Notes under the pieces: model-generated
The model's database searches: none
Told to the model about the DNA's origin: nothing
The model's input: only the letters and a program-made list of their open reading frames with translations
Assembly: GCF_025336525.1 (NCBI RefSeq)
Contig: NZ_JAOCZP010000001.1
Location: forward strand, 1,116,001 to 1,180,000
DNA: 64,000 nucleotides
Reading direction: 5' to 3'
From: Chelativorans salis
GTDB taxonomy: Bacteria; Pseudomonadota; Alphaproteobacteria; Rhizobiales; Rhizobiaceae
Program-made: the position numbers and the translations under genes
Shown here: piece after piece, positions 55,880-64,000 of the stretch
Position numbering within the stretch: the first letter of the stretch is position 1
How the letters are laid out: the number at the start of each line of letters is the position of its first letter

Positions 55880-57475
55880 CTAGCCTGGCGGCAGCATTCC
55901 TTCCAGCGTCTCAATGCGGTCGGCCTCGTGGGTGGGCTTGTCCCAGCGGAGCCGGGAGATGCGGGGGAAGCGCATGGCGATGCCGGATTTGTGGCGCGTC
56001 GAGCGGTTGAGGCCTTCGAAGGCGACTTCCAGCACCAAGCCGTGGCTCTTGTCGGCGCGCACCGCACGCACCGGGCCGAAACGCTCCACCGTGTTGTCGC
56101 GCACATATTTGTCGATCTGCCGGAGTTCCTCGTCGGTGAAGCCGAAATAGGCCTTGCCGACGGGGACGAGCACCGGGTCTTCCGTGGGCCCCGACCAGAC
56201 GCCGAAGGTGTAGTCGGAATAGAAGCTCGAGCGTTTTCCGTGGCCGCGCTGGGCGTACATCAGCACCGCATCCACGGTGAAGGGATCGCGCTTCCATTTG
56301 AACCATGGGCCCTTGGGGCGACCGGGGAGGTAGGGCGAATCCTTGCGCTTCAGCATCACACCCTCGATGACGGGATGCGGCGGGTGGCAGCGCTTGTCGT
56401 CGAGCTCCTGCCAGCTTGCGAAGGAGATTTCCGGCGACAGGTCGAAACGGTCGCCGGGGAGGTCCGCCACGAAGGCGGCGAGCTGCGAGCGGCGCTCGGC
56501 ATAGGGGAGCGTGCGGGCGTCGCGGTCGCCCAGAAGCAGGAGGTCGTAGCAGCGCATGAAGACGGGGTAGTTCGTCAGCATGGTGCGCGAGACCGTCTTG
56601 CGGTTGAGCCGCTGCTGGAGGTCGGAGAAGGTACCGGTTTTCTCTCGCGGGTCGCCGACGAGGAGTTCGCCGTCGAGCGCGGCGTCGAAATCCATCGCCT
56701 CGATGAGATCGGGGAAGGCGCCGGAGATGTCGTCGCCGGTGCGAGAGTAGAGGCGGCGGACGCCGCCTTCCGCCACCGCCTGCACGCGGATGCCGTCCCA
56801 TTTCCATTCGGCGGCATAGGCTTCGGGGTCGAGGGTGGAGAAGTCGGCCTCGGCCGCCGGGTGCGCCAGCATGACGGGGCGGAAAGGCGCCTTGGCCGCG
56901 TTCTCGGGCTTCGGCCTTTTGCCTTCGAGCCAGGCGAAGAGCTCCGTGTAGGGAGCCGCCAGGCCGTGCCACAACTCCTCGATCTCCTGGACCTCCACGT
57001 TGCCGAAGGCGGCCAGCGCCTGCTTGGTGAGACGTGCCGAGACGCCGACGCGCAAGCCCCCGGTGGCGAGCTTTATTGCTGCGAAGCGGCCTGAGGGGGA
57101 GAGCTGATCGAGGAGCCGGGCCATCACTGCCGGCGCGTCGGAGCGACTGGCGTGGGAAAGGCGCTCGACGACTTCCGAAAGGGCGGGCGCTTCCATTCCA
57201 CCGTCTGCTGGCCAGATGAGGGAGACTGTCTCGGCGAGGTCGCCGACATAGTCATAGGAATAGGCGAAAAGCACCGGGTCCACGCGCTCGGTCGTCAGCG
57301 TGCGCAGCATCGCCGGCTTGACCGCCGGGAAGTCGAGGCCGCCGGTGAGGGCGGCAAGCCCATAGCCGCGGTCGGGATCCGGCACGGTGGTGAAATAGTC
57401 GGTGAGGAGCCTCAGCTTGCCGTTGCGCGCGGGCGTGAGCACCAGCCGGTCGAGGAGTTCGGCGAAGCGTTCCAC
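55880..57475 (-). CDS. ATP-dependent DNA ligase of the ligase-associated repair system
   Basis: 531-residue ligase. An N-terminal DNA-binding domain (about 1-195) is followed by the adenylation domain with the nucleotidyl-Lys K225 in KWDGIR, then an OB-fold domain (from about 410, KWKRDPFTVDAVLMYAQ). It seals nicks in repair with its linked exonuclease, helicase and PdeM. The start is GTG overlapping the exonuclease stop by 1 bp (TAGTG), so the two are translationally coupled. Confidence 0.94.
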   Translation of the reverse strand: MERFAELLDRLVLTPARNGKLRLLTDYFTTVPDPDRGYGLAALTGGLDFPAVKPAMLRTLTTERVDPVLFAYSYDYVGDLAETVSLIWPADGGMEAPALSEVVERLSHASRSDAPAVMARLLDQLSPSGRFAAIKLATGGLRVGVSARLTKQALAAFGNVEVQEIEELWHGLAAPYTELFAWLEGKRPKPENAAKAPFRPVMLAHPAAEADFSTLDPEAYAAEWKWDGIRVQAVAEGGVRRLYSRTGDDISGAFPDLIEAMDFDAALDGELLVGDPREKTGTFSDLQQRLNRKTVSRTMLTNYPVFMRCYDLLLLGDRDARTLPYAERRSQLAAFVADLPGDRFDLSPEISFASWQELDDKRCHPPHPVIEGVMLKRKDSPYLPGRPKGPWFKWKRDPFTVDAVLMYAQRGHGKRSSFYSDYTFGVWSGPTEDPVLVPVGKAYFGFTDEELRQIDKYVRDNTVERFGPVRAVRADKSHGLVLEVAFEGLNRSTRHKSGIAMRFPRISRLRWDKPTHEADRIETLEGMLPPG

Positions 57476-58488
57476 TATTCCGCCTCGTCCTCGTAGCCGG
57501 CGAGGTGCAGCGGCTTGGCCATGATGCCGTTCAGTTCGCACCAGCGCACGAGCGCTTCCTCGCGGCCGTGGGTGACCCACACTTCGCCGGCACCCGTCTC
57601 TCGGATGGTATCCGTCAACTCATTCCAGTCCGCATGGTCGGAGATGATGAGCGGCAGTTCGACCCCGCGCTGGCGCGCCCGCTGGCGGATGCGCATCCAG
57701 CCCGAGGCAAAGCAGGCAAGTGGATCGGCGAAGCGGCGCGACCAGCGGTCGTCGATGGCCGCGGGCGGGGCGACCACGACGGTGCCGGCGGGCGGGGCTT
57801 CGCCTTCCTCCTCCACGGTCGCGGCCTGCAGGGGGCCGAGCGGCACACCGGTGCTCTCGTAATAGGCGCAGAGCTTGGCCAGAGCCCCATGGATGTAGAT
57901 GGTCTCGCCGTAGCCCGCCTCGCGCAGGAGCGCGATCACGCGCTGGGCCTTGCCGAGCGTATAGGCGCCGACGATGTGCGTGCGTTCGGGAAACTGCTTC
58001 AGCGACGTCAGCAACTGCCCGACCTCATGGGTGGGGTCCGGATGGGTGAAGACCGGCAGGGCGAAGGTGGCCTCGGTGATGAAGACGTCGCAGGGGATCG
58101 GCTCGAAGGGCGCGCAGGTGGGGTCGCGGCTGCGCTTGTAGTCGCCGGAGGCGACAATGCGGGCGCCGTTCGCCTCAACCGCGATCTGCGCCGAACCGAG
58201 GACGTGGCCTGCGGGATGAAAGGTGATGCGCATGCCGTTGATGGAGATCGCCTCGTCGGGCCGGGCCTCCTGCACCGTGCCGGCGAAGCCTTCGCCATAG
58301 CGCAGGCGCATGATGTCGAGCGTCTCTTTTGTGGCGAGTACTGCGCCATGGCCGGCGCGCGCGTGGTCGGCGTGGCCATGGGTGATCAGCGCCCGTTCGA
58401 CCGGGCGCACGGGGTCGATGAAGAACTGGCCTTCCGGACAGCACAGCCCCTCGGGCCGGGAGCGGAGCAGGTCGCGCGCGCTTGTCAT
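57475..58488 (-). CDS. ligase-associated DNA exonuclease (metallo-beta-lactamase/beta-CASP, SNM1-like)
   Basis: 337-residue metallo-beta-lactamase-fold nuclease. The metal motif is HGHADH (H37, H39, D41, H42). The later His in HPAGHVLGSAQI and Asp in ASGDYKR fit the beta-CASP/CPSF-type arrangement. It processes DNA ends before ligation. ATG 58488 is used; a TTG 15 codons upstream is less likely. It is the first gene of the leftward exonuclease-ligase pair. Confidence 0.93.
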   Translation of the reverse strand: MTSARDLLRSRPEGLCCPEGQFFIDPVRPVERALITHGHADHARAGHGAVLATKETLDIMRLRYGEGFAGTVQEARPDEAISINGMRITFHPAGHVLGSAQIAVEANGARIVASGDYKRSRDPTCAPFEPIPCDVFITEATFALPVFTHPDPTHEVGQLLTSLKQFPERTHIVGAYTLGKAQRVIALLREAGYGETIYIHGALAKLCAYYESTGVPLGPLQAATVEEEGEAPPAGTVVVAPPAAIDDRWSRRFADPLACFASGWMRIRQRARQRGVELPLIISDHADWNELTDTIRETGAGEVWVTHGREEALVRWCELNGIMAKPLHLAGYEDEAE

Positions 58489-58512
58489 GCGGTGAAGATA
58501 GGCGTTTTTTGC

Positions 58513-58531
58513 GCAAGCGAAAGGCGCTTGC
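58513..58531. promoter_or_regulatory. inverted repeat in the divergent exonuclease / methyltransferase gap
   Basis: GCAAGCG-AAAGG-CGCTTGC, perfect 7-bp arms, lies in the 102-bp divergent gap. It could be an operator for the repair genes on both sides. No GTTC-N7-GTTC LexA box of the alphaproteobacterial type was seen. Confidence 0.35.
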
Positions 58532-58590
58532 AAATTGCTTGCTTCTCCATCATAAGCCGCGCTCGCTTCGCCTGGATTTTCCCCACCTGC

Positions 58591-59565
58591 ATGAACCCGC
58601 TCTTCTTCGCCTCCGGCAATCTCCTTGCCGACCGCCGCGCCGGCTACGCTCAGATGCTCTTTTCCGCTGGAGATTTCCGGGCGGCTGCGGAGCTGATGGG
58701 CGAGGCGCTGTCACTGGCACCGGAATGGGCGGCCGGTCACTTCCGACATGGCGAGATATTGGCGGAAGCCGGCGACCTCACTGCAGCGACAGAGGCATGG
58801 CGCACGGCGCTGCGTCTCGACCATACGGACCGGCTGGGCGCGGCGCTGAAGCTCGAACTTCATGGTGCCCTGCCTGGGCTCGAGGCCGCACCCAGTGCCT
58901 TCGTGGAAACGCTGTTCGACCAGTACGCCGGCACCTTCGACGAAGCGCTGGTGGAACGGCTCGCCTACCGTGTGCCGGAGCTCATCTGGGAAGCGCTGAA
59001 GAGGCTTGGCCGCGAGCGCTTTGCCCATGCGATCGACCTCGGCTGCGGCACCGGGCTGATGGGCGAGCGGCTGAGAGTCCTCGCGAGCTTTCTGGAAGGG
59101 ATGGATATTTCGGCAGAGATGCTGAAGCGCGCCGAAGACAAACGCATCTATGACCGGCTCGCACGTAGGGATCTCCTGACGCTCTCTGCCCTCCCCACGG
59201 GAGCCGATCTGGTTACCGCGGCGGATGTCTTCATGTATGTGGGGGCGCTCCAGCGCATTTTCGAAACGGTGGCGGGGAACCTGCAGCCGGGCGGTGTCTT
59301 CGCCTTTTCGGTCGAAAGCCATGCGGGAGCGGAGGAGATGGTGCTGCGGCCTTCCCGCCGCTATGCCCATGCGCCGGCGCATGTTCGCGCACTGCTGGCC
59401 GGCGCCGGCTTCGACATCGCCTCCTTTGAGATCGCCACAATCCGCATAGACCGCGACGAGCCCGTGGAAGGGCTGATCGTGGTGGCTGTGCGAAGGGACG
59501 CTGCCGCGGAGGTGGGCGAGATCGTGGCAGCGGTGGAAGCTCCCGAGCGCCCGCCGGCGCATTGA
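58591..59565 (+). CDS. TPR-containing class I SAM methyltransferase
   Basis: 324 residues. Residues about 15-90 contain two TPR-like helical pairs (AGDFRAAAELMGEALSLAPE, AGDLTAATEAWRTALRLDHT). Residues about 140-300 are a Rossmann methyltransferase with SAM motif AIDLGCGTGLMGERL and the following acidic strand LEGMDISAEML. The substrate is unknown. ATG 58591 has no clear ribosome site. It lies 51 bp before the Lhr-type helicase gene and is likely co-transcribed with it, inside the ligase-associated repair set. Confidence 0.88.
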   Translation: MNPLFFASGNLLADRRAGYAQMLFSAGDFRAAAELMGEALSLAPEWAAGHFRHGEILAEAGDLTAATEAWRTALRLDHTDRLGAALKLELHGALPGLEAAPSAFVETLFDQYAGTFDEALVERLAYRVPELIWEALKRLGRERFAHAIDLGCGTGLMGERLRVLASFLEGMDISAEMLKRAEDKRIYDRLARRDLLTLSALPTGADLVTAADVFMYVGALQRIFETVAGNLQPGGVFAFSVESHAGAEEMVLRPSRRYAHAPAHVRALLAGAGFDIASFEIATIRIDRDEPVEGLIVVAVRRDAAAEVGEIVAAVEAPERPPAH

Positions 59566-59616
59566 ACCGCTTGGCGAGACGTCTGTTCTGCATTAGTTCT
59601 AGTCTTCTTGGAACAG

Positions 59617-62124
59617 ATGACCCCCATCGACGGCGATAGCGCCGCTCTTTTGCCCGCGCCGTTCCGGGAGTGGTTTTCCGCGCGCGGATGGACGCCGCGT
59701 TCGCATCAGCTCGAACTCCTCAGGCGCACCGGCGAGGGCCGGTCCGCCCTCCTCATCGCCCCCACCGGCGCGGGCAAGACGCTGGCCGGCTTTCTGCCCT
59801 CGCTCACCGATCTGGCAGGTAGGCTGAAGCCGAAGCCGGGTGAGCCGCGCCGAGGCGTCCACACGCTCTACATCTCGCCGCTCAAGGCGCTGGCCGTCGA
59901 CATCCAGCGCAACCTCACGCAGCCGGTGGACGAAATGGGGCTCGACATCCGCATGGAGACGCGCACGGGCGATACGCCGGCGCACAAGCGACAGCGCCAG
60001 AAGCACGTTCCGCCGGACATTCTCCTGACGACGCCGGAGCAGCTTGCACTGCTGATCGCGTCTGCCGATGCGGAGCGTTTTTTTGCCGGCTTGAAGTACG
60101 TGGTGCTGGATGAGCTGCATTCGCTTGTCACGTCGAAACGCGGGCACCTGCTCTCGCTGGGATTGGCCCGGCTCAGGCGGCTTGCTCCCGGGCTTGTCGG
60201 CATCGGCCTTTCGGCCACGGTGGCCGAGCCCGACGCGCTGCGCCGCTGGCTGGTCGATCAGACGCAGACGGCTGCCATGGCCGACATCGTCACCGTTGCC
60301 GGCGGCGCCAAGCCTGAGATCACCATCCTGGAGACGGAGGAGCGCGTGCCGTGGTCCGGCCATTCGGCGCGCTATGCCATTCCTGCCGTCTACGAGGCGA
60401 TCAGGCGGCACAAGACGACGCTGCTCTTCGTCAACACGCGCAGCCAGGCCGAGCTTCTCTTCCGCGAGCTGTGGCACATCAACGAAGACAACCTGCCGAT
60501 CGCGCTGCACCACGGCTCGCTCGACGTCGCGCAGCGGCGGCGTGTGGAAAAGGCGATGGAGACGAACAGCCTGCGGGCCATCGTCGCCACCTCCACACTG
60601 GACCTCGGCATTGATTGGGGCGATGTGGACCTGGTGGTGCATGTCGGGGCGCCGAAAGGGGCGAGCCGGCTTGCCCAGCGCATCGGCCGCTCCAACCACC
60701 GTATGGACGAGCCGAGCCGGGCGATCCTCGTGCCGGCCAACCGTTTCGAGGTGATGGAGTGTAGAGCCGCGCTCGAGGCGAACTATCTGGGCGCGCAGGA
60801 CACGCCGCCGCTGGGCGACGGTGCGCTCGATGTTCTGGCGCAGCACGTTTTGGGGCGGGCCTGCGCCGGGCCGTTCGATGAGGCGGAATTCTTCGACGAG
60901 GTGCGAAGTGCGGCAGCATATTCCGGGCTCGACGCGGCCACCTTTTCCCGCGTCGTCGAGTTCGTCGCCACGGGCGGCTATGCGCTGAAGACCTACGAGC
61001 GCTATGCCCGCATTCGCCGCATGAAGGACGGGCGCTGGCGCATTTCCCATCCGCGGATTGCGCAGCAGTACCGGCTCAATGTCGGCACCATCGTCGAGGC
61101 GCCGATGCTGAACGTGCGGCTGACGCGGCAGCGCGGCGGGGCGATGCGTGGCGGCATGGTGCTTGGCAAGGTGGAGGAATATTTCCTGGAGACGCTGGCG
61201 CCTGGCGACACCTTCATGTTCTCTGGGCGCACTCTGCGCTTCGAGGGCATCCGCGAGAACGAATGCTTTGTCACGTCCGCCGCCGGGCAGGACGCCATGG
61301 TGCCATCCTATGCCGGCGGCAAGTTTCCGCTCTCCACCTATCTCGCCGGCGAAGTGCGTGCGATGCTGGGCGATCCTGAGCGCTGGCGGGCGCTGCCCGA
61401 GCAGGTGGCTGACTGGCTGCGCATCCAGAAGGAGAAATCGGTGCTGCCGCGCCGGCAGGACCTGCTTGTCGAGACATTCCCGCGTGCCAGCCGCCACTAC
61501 ATGGTGGCCTACCCCTTCGAAGGCAGGCTGGCGCATCAGACGCTGGGCATGCTCTTGACGCGCCGGCTGGAGCGGGCGGGCGCACGGCCGCTTGGCTTCG
61601 TGGCGACGGATTATTCGCTGGCGATCTGGGGGCTGGAGGATATGGGCGGCATGATCCGCCGGGGGGTGCTATCGCTGGCGCAGCTCTTCGACGAGGACAT
61701 GCTGGGGGACGATCTGGAAGCGTGGCTGGCCGACAGCTGGCTTTTGAAGCGTACCTTCCGCAATTGCGCGGTCATCTCCGGACTGGTGGAGAAGCGCCAT
61801 CCGGGGCAGGAGAAGACGGGGCGCCAGGTGACTGTTTCCGCCGACCTTATTTATGACGTCTTGCGCGCCCATGAACCCGACCACATCCTGCTTCAGGCAA
61901 CATGGCGGGATGCGGCCACGGGTTTGCTCGACATAGCGCGCCTCGGCGAGATGCTGTCGCGCACCCGTGGCCGAATCATGCATAAAGATCTGGAGAGGAT
62001 TTCGCCGCTGGCCGTTCCCGCGATGCTGGAGATCGGCAGGGAGCCCGTGCCGGGCGGCGCCAGTGAGTCGCTTCTGGGTGAGGCGGCGGACAGCCTGATC
62101 GAGGAGGCCATGGGCGGCGCATGA
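59617..62124 (+). CDS. ligase-associated DEXH-box helicase (Lhr-like)
   Basis: 835 residues. The superfamily 2 helicase core has Walker A APTGAGKT at 48-55, motif II DELH near 168, LSATVAEPD near 203, and motifs V/VI STLDLGIDWGDVDLVVHVG and QRIGRSNHR. A long C-terminal Lhr-core region (from about 430) follows. It unwinds 3'-5' on ssDNA in repair. ATG 59617 is preceded by GGAAC; TTG 59608 is an alternative. It overlaps pdeM by 4 bp. Confidence 0.94.
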   Translation: MTPIDGDSAALLPAPFREWFSARGWTPRSHQLELLRRTGEGRSALLIAPTGAGKTLAGFLPSLTDLAGRLKPKPGEPRRGVHTLYISPLKALAVDIQRNLTQPVDEMGLDIRMETRTGDTPAHKRQRQKHVPPDILLTTPEQLALLIASADAERFFAGLKYVVLDELHSLVTSKRGHLLSLGLARLRRLAPGLVGIGLSATVAEPDALRRWLVDQTQTAAMADIVTVAGGAKPEITILETEERVPWSGHSARYAIPAVYEAIRRHKTTLLFVNTRSQAELLFRELWHINEDNLPIALHHGSLDVAQRRRVEKAMETNSLRAIVATSTLDLGIDWGDVDLVVHVGAPKGASRLAQRIGRSNHRMDEPSRAILVPANRFEVMECRAALEANYLGAQDTPPLGDGALDVLAQHVLGRACAGPFDEAEFFDEVRSAAAYSGLDAATFSRVVEFVATGGYALKTYERYARIRRMKDGRWRISHPRIAQQYRLNVGTIVEAPMLNVRLTRQRGGAMRGGMVLGKVEEYFLETLAPGDTFMFSGRTLRFEGIRENECFVTSAAGQDAMVPSYAGGKFPLSTYLAGEVRAMLGDPERWRALPEQVADWLRIQKEKSVLPRRQDLLVETFPRASRHYMVAYPFEGRLAHQTLGMLLTRRLERAGARPLGFVATDYSLAIWGLEDMGGMIRRGVLSLAQLFDEDMLGDDLEAWLADSWLLKRTFRNCAVISGLVEKRHPGQEKTGRQVTVSADLIYDVLRAHEPDHILLQATWRDAATGLLDIARLGEMLSRTRGRIMHKDLERISPLAVPAMLEIGREPVPGGASESLLGEAADSLIEEAMGGA

Positions 62125-62834
62125 CGATTGTGGAGGGGATGGGAGGGGTGCTGCCGGCGGTCGAGATCGCAGTCGCCGGCGAGGGTGCCGTCTGCGATCC
62201 CTCGGGGGCGCTTTACCTGCCAGCCGATCGCCTGCTCGTCGTCTCCGACCTGCATCTGGAGAAGGGTTCGTCCTATGCGCGGCGTGGCAGCATGCTGCCG
62301 CCCTATGACACAGCGGCAACGCTGAAGCGGTTGGCCGCCGTGATCGACCGGCATCGCCCCGCGGCGGTCGTCAGCCTCGGCGACAGTTTCCACGATGCGG
62401 GCGGCGCCGGTCGGATGCCCGAGGCCTTCCGCGAGCGGCTGCTGGCGCTGATGGCGGGGCGCCAGTGGTACTGGATCTCCGGCAATCACGATCCCCTGCC
62501 CCCGGAGGGCCTGCCTGGCCACTGGGTGGAGGAACTGGCGGTGGGGAGCCTCATATTCCGGCATGAGCCGTCGCAGGGAGAGGCTGAGGGCGAGATCGCC
62601 GGTCATCTGCATCCGGGCGCGCGTATCGTGCGGCGGGGCCGCTCCGTGCGGCGGGCCTGCTTCGCCTCTGACGGCGCCCGCCTCGTCATGCCCGCCTTCG
62701 GCAGCCTGACGGGCACGCTCAACGTTCTTGATCGCGCCTTTGCCGGACTGTTCCGCCGCGAGGCGCTGACGGCCTATATGCTGGGGGCCGAGCGGGTCTA
62801 TCCGATCACCGGGGCCATGCTGCGGCCGGCGTAG
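62121..62834 (+). CDS. pdeM: ligase-associated endonuclease/phosphoesterase PdeM
   Basis: 237-residue calcineurin-like metallophosphoesterase. All metal motifs are present: SDLHLEKG (D43, H45), GDSFHD at 87-92, GNHD at 121-124 and GHLHPG near 197. It is the nuclease partner of the ligase-associated set. The start ATGA overlaps the helicase stop. The last codons lie 3 bp before the 72-bp repeat copy B. Confidence 0.94.
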   Translation: MTIVEGMGGVLPAVEIAVAGEGAVCDPSGALYLPADRLLVVSDLHLEKGSSYARRGSMLPPYDTAATLKRLAAVIDRHRPAAVVSLGDSFHDAGGAGRMPEAFRERLLALMAGRQWYWISGNHDPLPPEGLPGHWVEELAVGSLIFRHEPSQGEAEGEIAGHLHPGARIVRRGRSVRRACFASDGARLVMPAFGSLTGTLNVLDRAFAGLFRREALTAYMLGAERVYPITGAMLRPA

Positions 62835-62837
62835 CTC

Positions 62838-62909
62838 GGATCATCGCTTCACGGAATCGTTGATCCGATCCGACTCGTTGTTTTGACGCAATTCCGGTCG
62901 GAAAACCGG
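62838..62909. repeat. 72-bp dispersed intergenic element, copy B
   Basis: Same element as 55791-55862: GGATCATCG at the left, GCAATTCCGG-TCGGAAAACCGG at the right, no gaps between copies. Immediately to its right is a remnant of a VOC-family gene. Confidence 0.85.
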
Positions 62910-62973
62910 AATCAATCGTCCCTACGAGGTCTTCGACAACGATTCCTACGTTGTCCATCCGCTTGAGCGCCAT
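62910..62973 (-). pseudogene. remnant of a VOC (glyoxalase-like) family gene, 5' end only
   Basis: The leftward frame from ATG 62973 reads MALKRMDNVGIVVEDLVGTID, which matches the usual beginning of VOC/glyoxalase-superfamily proteins (first beta strand and helix entry). After about 21 codons it runs into the 72-bp repeat and no further VOC sequence follows. The rest of the gene is absent, so this is a truncated fragment. Confidence 0.6.
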
Positions 62974-63119
62974 GTCCCAGGTGTCGCCTAGTCTAATAAC
63001 GGACGCTTGAGGTGCCCCCAACACCGGCGGCCATCCGGGCCGGTTCGCTGCTGTCCACATCAGAAGCTCGAATCACGGACCGGCTCAAACCGCCACCCTG
63101 TTTTCAAACAGTCTCTTAG

Positions 63120-63902
63120 CTACTCCTTCCGGAAGATCAGCCGCCCGAGCCAGCCGGTCACGATCGCCAACAGGACGGCGGCGAGGCCGTAGAGAAAGCT
63201 CCGTTGGTGCGCGTATTCGAAGATGCGCTGCTCCAGCCCCGCCTTGCGGATGGTCAGCAGGGCCGATGTTTCCTCGACGAAAACGCCGTTGCGGAACAGG
63301 AAGGCGCGCGCCCGGTGTGTGCCGACGGGCACGTTGGGCGCCAGGCGCAGCGTGGCGCGAAACAGGTTGCGCGACAGAAACTGCACGCCGCCCGCGTATT
63401 CCACATAGAGCCCCCTCGCCTCCTTGCGGGCGCGCAGCGCATTCCTGAACTCCTTAAGGGTGCTCACGTTCTCTTCCGGGTCGAGCGGCTGCAGATGAAC
63501 GTTCTCCGGGCGCAGCGCCAGCCGCCGGTAGTTGGCGGGGGCGGTGATGTCCTGCGGCTGCCGGGTCATGGCGACGGAGTAGGAGGCCGGCACGTCGCGG
63601 AAGATTACCGACTGGGTGTTGATCCACATGCCAAGCACCCGCGTCTTCTTGCGCACCACTACCGTGCGCGGCGGCCCTTCCAGCACCACGACGACATCGT
63701 AGCGGCCTTGCCGGCTGATGAGTGGATCGACGTTCTCCAGCGCACCAAATATGGTGAGATTGGCGCCGGAGAAGTCGGCGGTGATGGAGACGCGGTCGGT
63801 CGAAAGGCCGATCTGGATGCCTTCGCTTACAGGCTCCTGGGCGTGCGCCTTGCCGGCCAGGGCGGTGACAAAGAGAAGCAGGAGGGCGCGCGGGAGAAGC
63901 AT
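63120..63902 (-). CDS. TIGR02186-type membrane protein, partner of a TSUP permease
   Basis: 260 residues with an N-terminal signal peptide (about 1-21, cleavage after KAHA), a beta-rich periplasmic domain (with the ISADF-like start IGLSTDRVSITADFSGANL and VVVVLEGP), and one C-terminal membrane span (about 233-254, FLYGLAAVLLAIVTGWLGRLIF). It recalls the family TIGR02186 found next to sulfite-exporter-like permeases in Rhizobiales. The function is unknown. It follows the TSUP gene by 3 bp and is translationally coupled. Confidence 0.85.
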   Translation of the reverse strand: MLLPRALLLLFVTALAGKAHAQEPVSEGIQIGLSTDRVSITADFSGANLTIFGALENVDPLISRQGRYDVVVVLEGPPRTVVVRKKTRVLGMWINTQSVIFRDVPASYSVAMTRQPQDITAPANYRRLALRPENVHLQPLDPEENVSTLKEFRNALRARKEARGLYVEYAGGVQFLSRNLFRATLRLAPNVPVGTHRARAFLFRNGVFVEETSALLTIRKAGLEQRIFEYAHQRSFLYGLAAVLLAIVTGWLGRLIFRKE

Positions 63903-63905
63903 CGA

Positions 63906-64000
63906 TCAGCTAGCCCCCGTCGCCAGCGAATAAATGCTTGCCGGGCGCACGAACAGATCGAACGCCAGCCGCAGCGCAACGGCCAGCACCAGCACCGCCA
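63906..64000 (-). CDS. TauE/SafE (TSUP) family permease, C-terminal end only
   Basis: The leftward frame entering from the right edge ends here after about 31 codons (...LVLAVALRLAFDLFVRP and on to a stop at 63906). The hydrophobic segment ending RLAFDLFVRPA resembles the C-terminus of TSUP sulfite-exporter-like permeases, and the downstream TIGR02186-type gene supports this. Only the last 31 residues are visible. Confidence 0.65.
   Translation of the reverse strand, partial: AVLVLAVALRLAFDLFVRPASIYSLATGAS

Noticed and set aside
57505-58590. N-terminal extension of the TPR methyltransferase frame
   Set aside because: Antisense to the exonuclease gene; the TPR region begins only after ATG 58591.

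Overview
The window is GC-rich chromosomal DNA from an alphaproteobacterium. Gene content (hybrid malic enzyme, form II CoxL-type molybdo-hydroxylase, many Opp/Dpp, Ugp and TRAP transporters, the ligase-associated repair set, the N-acetylglutaminylglutamine amide genes) points to Hyphomicrobiales (Rhizobiales), most like Phyllobacteriaceae such as Mesorhizobium, Chelativorans, Nitratireductor or Aquamicrobium. This placement is inference from family knowledge; no database search was possible. No rRNA, CRISPR array, insertion sequence or prophage was seen. There is one tRNA (Thr-CGT).

Layout. 1-4.7 kb: mutS (its 3' end runs off the left edge) divergent from the malic enzyme gene maeB. 4.7-9.1 kb: a leftward coxS-coxL-coxM-yjbR unit whose internal gaps carry heptad repeats. 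9.3 kb: tRNA-Thr. 9.8-15.2 kb: oligopeptide ABC transporter (oppA-oppB-oppC-oppDF). 15.6-19.1 kb: a TRAP transporter with a universal stress protein, matching the ectoine/hydroxyectoine importer TeaABC-TeaD. 19.1-20.4 kb: a tiny basic ORF and a LysR regulator. 20.4-25.7 kb: leftward dppABCDF. 25.9-32.2 kb: DUF924 protein, an acyl-CoA ligase with a histone-H1-like N-terminal tail, pgi, and a MocR-type regulator.

32.2-47.2 kb: a large catabolic island with two M81 (MlrC-like) metallopeptidase-family proteins, a GH20 beta-hexosaminidase, SDR, RpiR regulator, RidA, an NTF2-like protein, a D-threonine aldolase/D-serine dehydratase-like enzyme, and a Ugp-type sugar ABC transporter with a Gfo/Idh dehydrogenase. 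This is the best candidate for an undescribed pathway. 47.5-49.6 kb: NhaC antiporter divergent from an AsnC/Lrp regulator. 49.9-55.8 kb: the NAGGN osmoprotectant operon (asnO, ngg, M42 peptidase) divergent from marR, then a small secreted protein. 55.9-62.8 kb: ligase-associated DNA repair set (exonuclease-ligase leftward; TPR-methyltransferase, Lhr-type helicase, PdeM rightward). 62.8-64 kb: a repeat abutting a VOC gene remnant, then a TIGR02186 membrane protein and the 3' end of a TSUP permease.

Themes. (1) Osmoadaptation is represented by both uptake (ectoine TRAP) and synthesis (NAGGN), plus a Na+/H+ antiporter. (2) Four solute-binding-protein transporters each have a strong stem-loop directly after the binding-protein gene, which would favour higher binding-protein expression. 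(3) Several dispersed intergenic palindromic repeats occur: two copies of a CCCTCAAT-type palindrome, two copies of a 72-bp element, and one CGTCATCCCGG palindrome.
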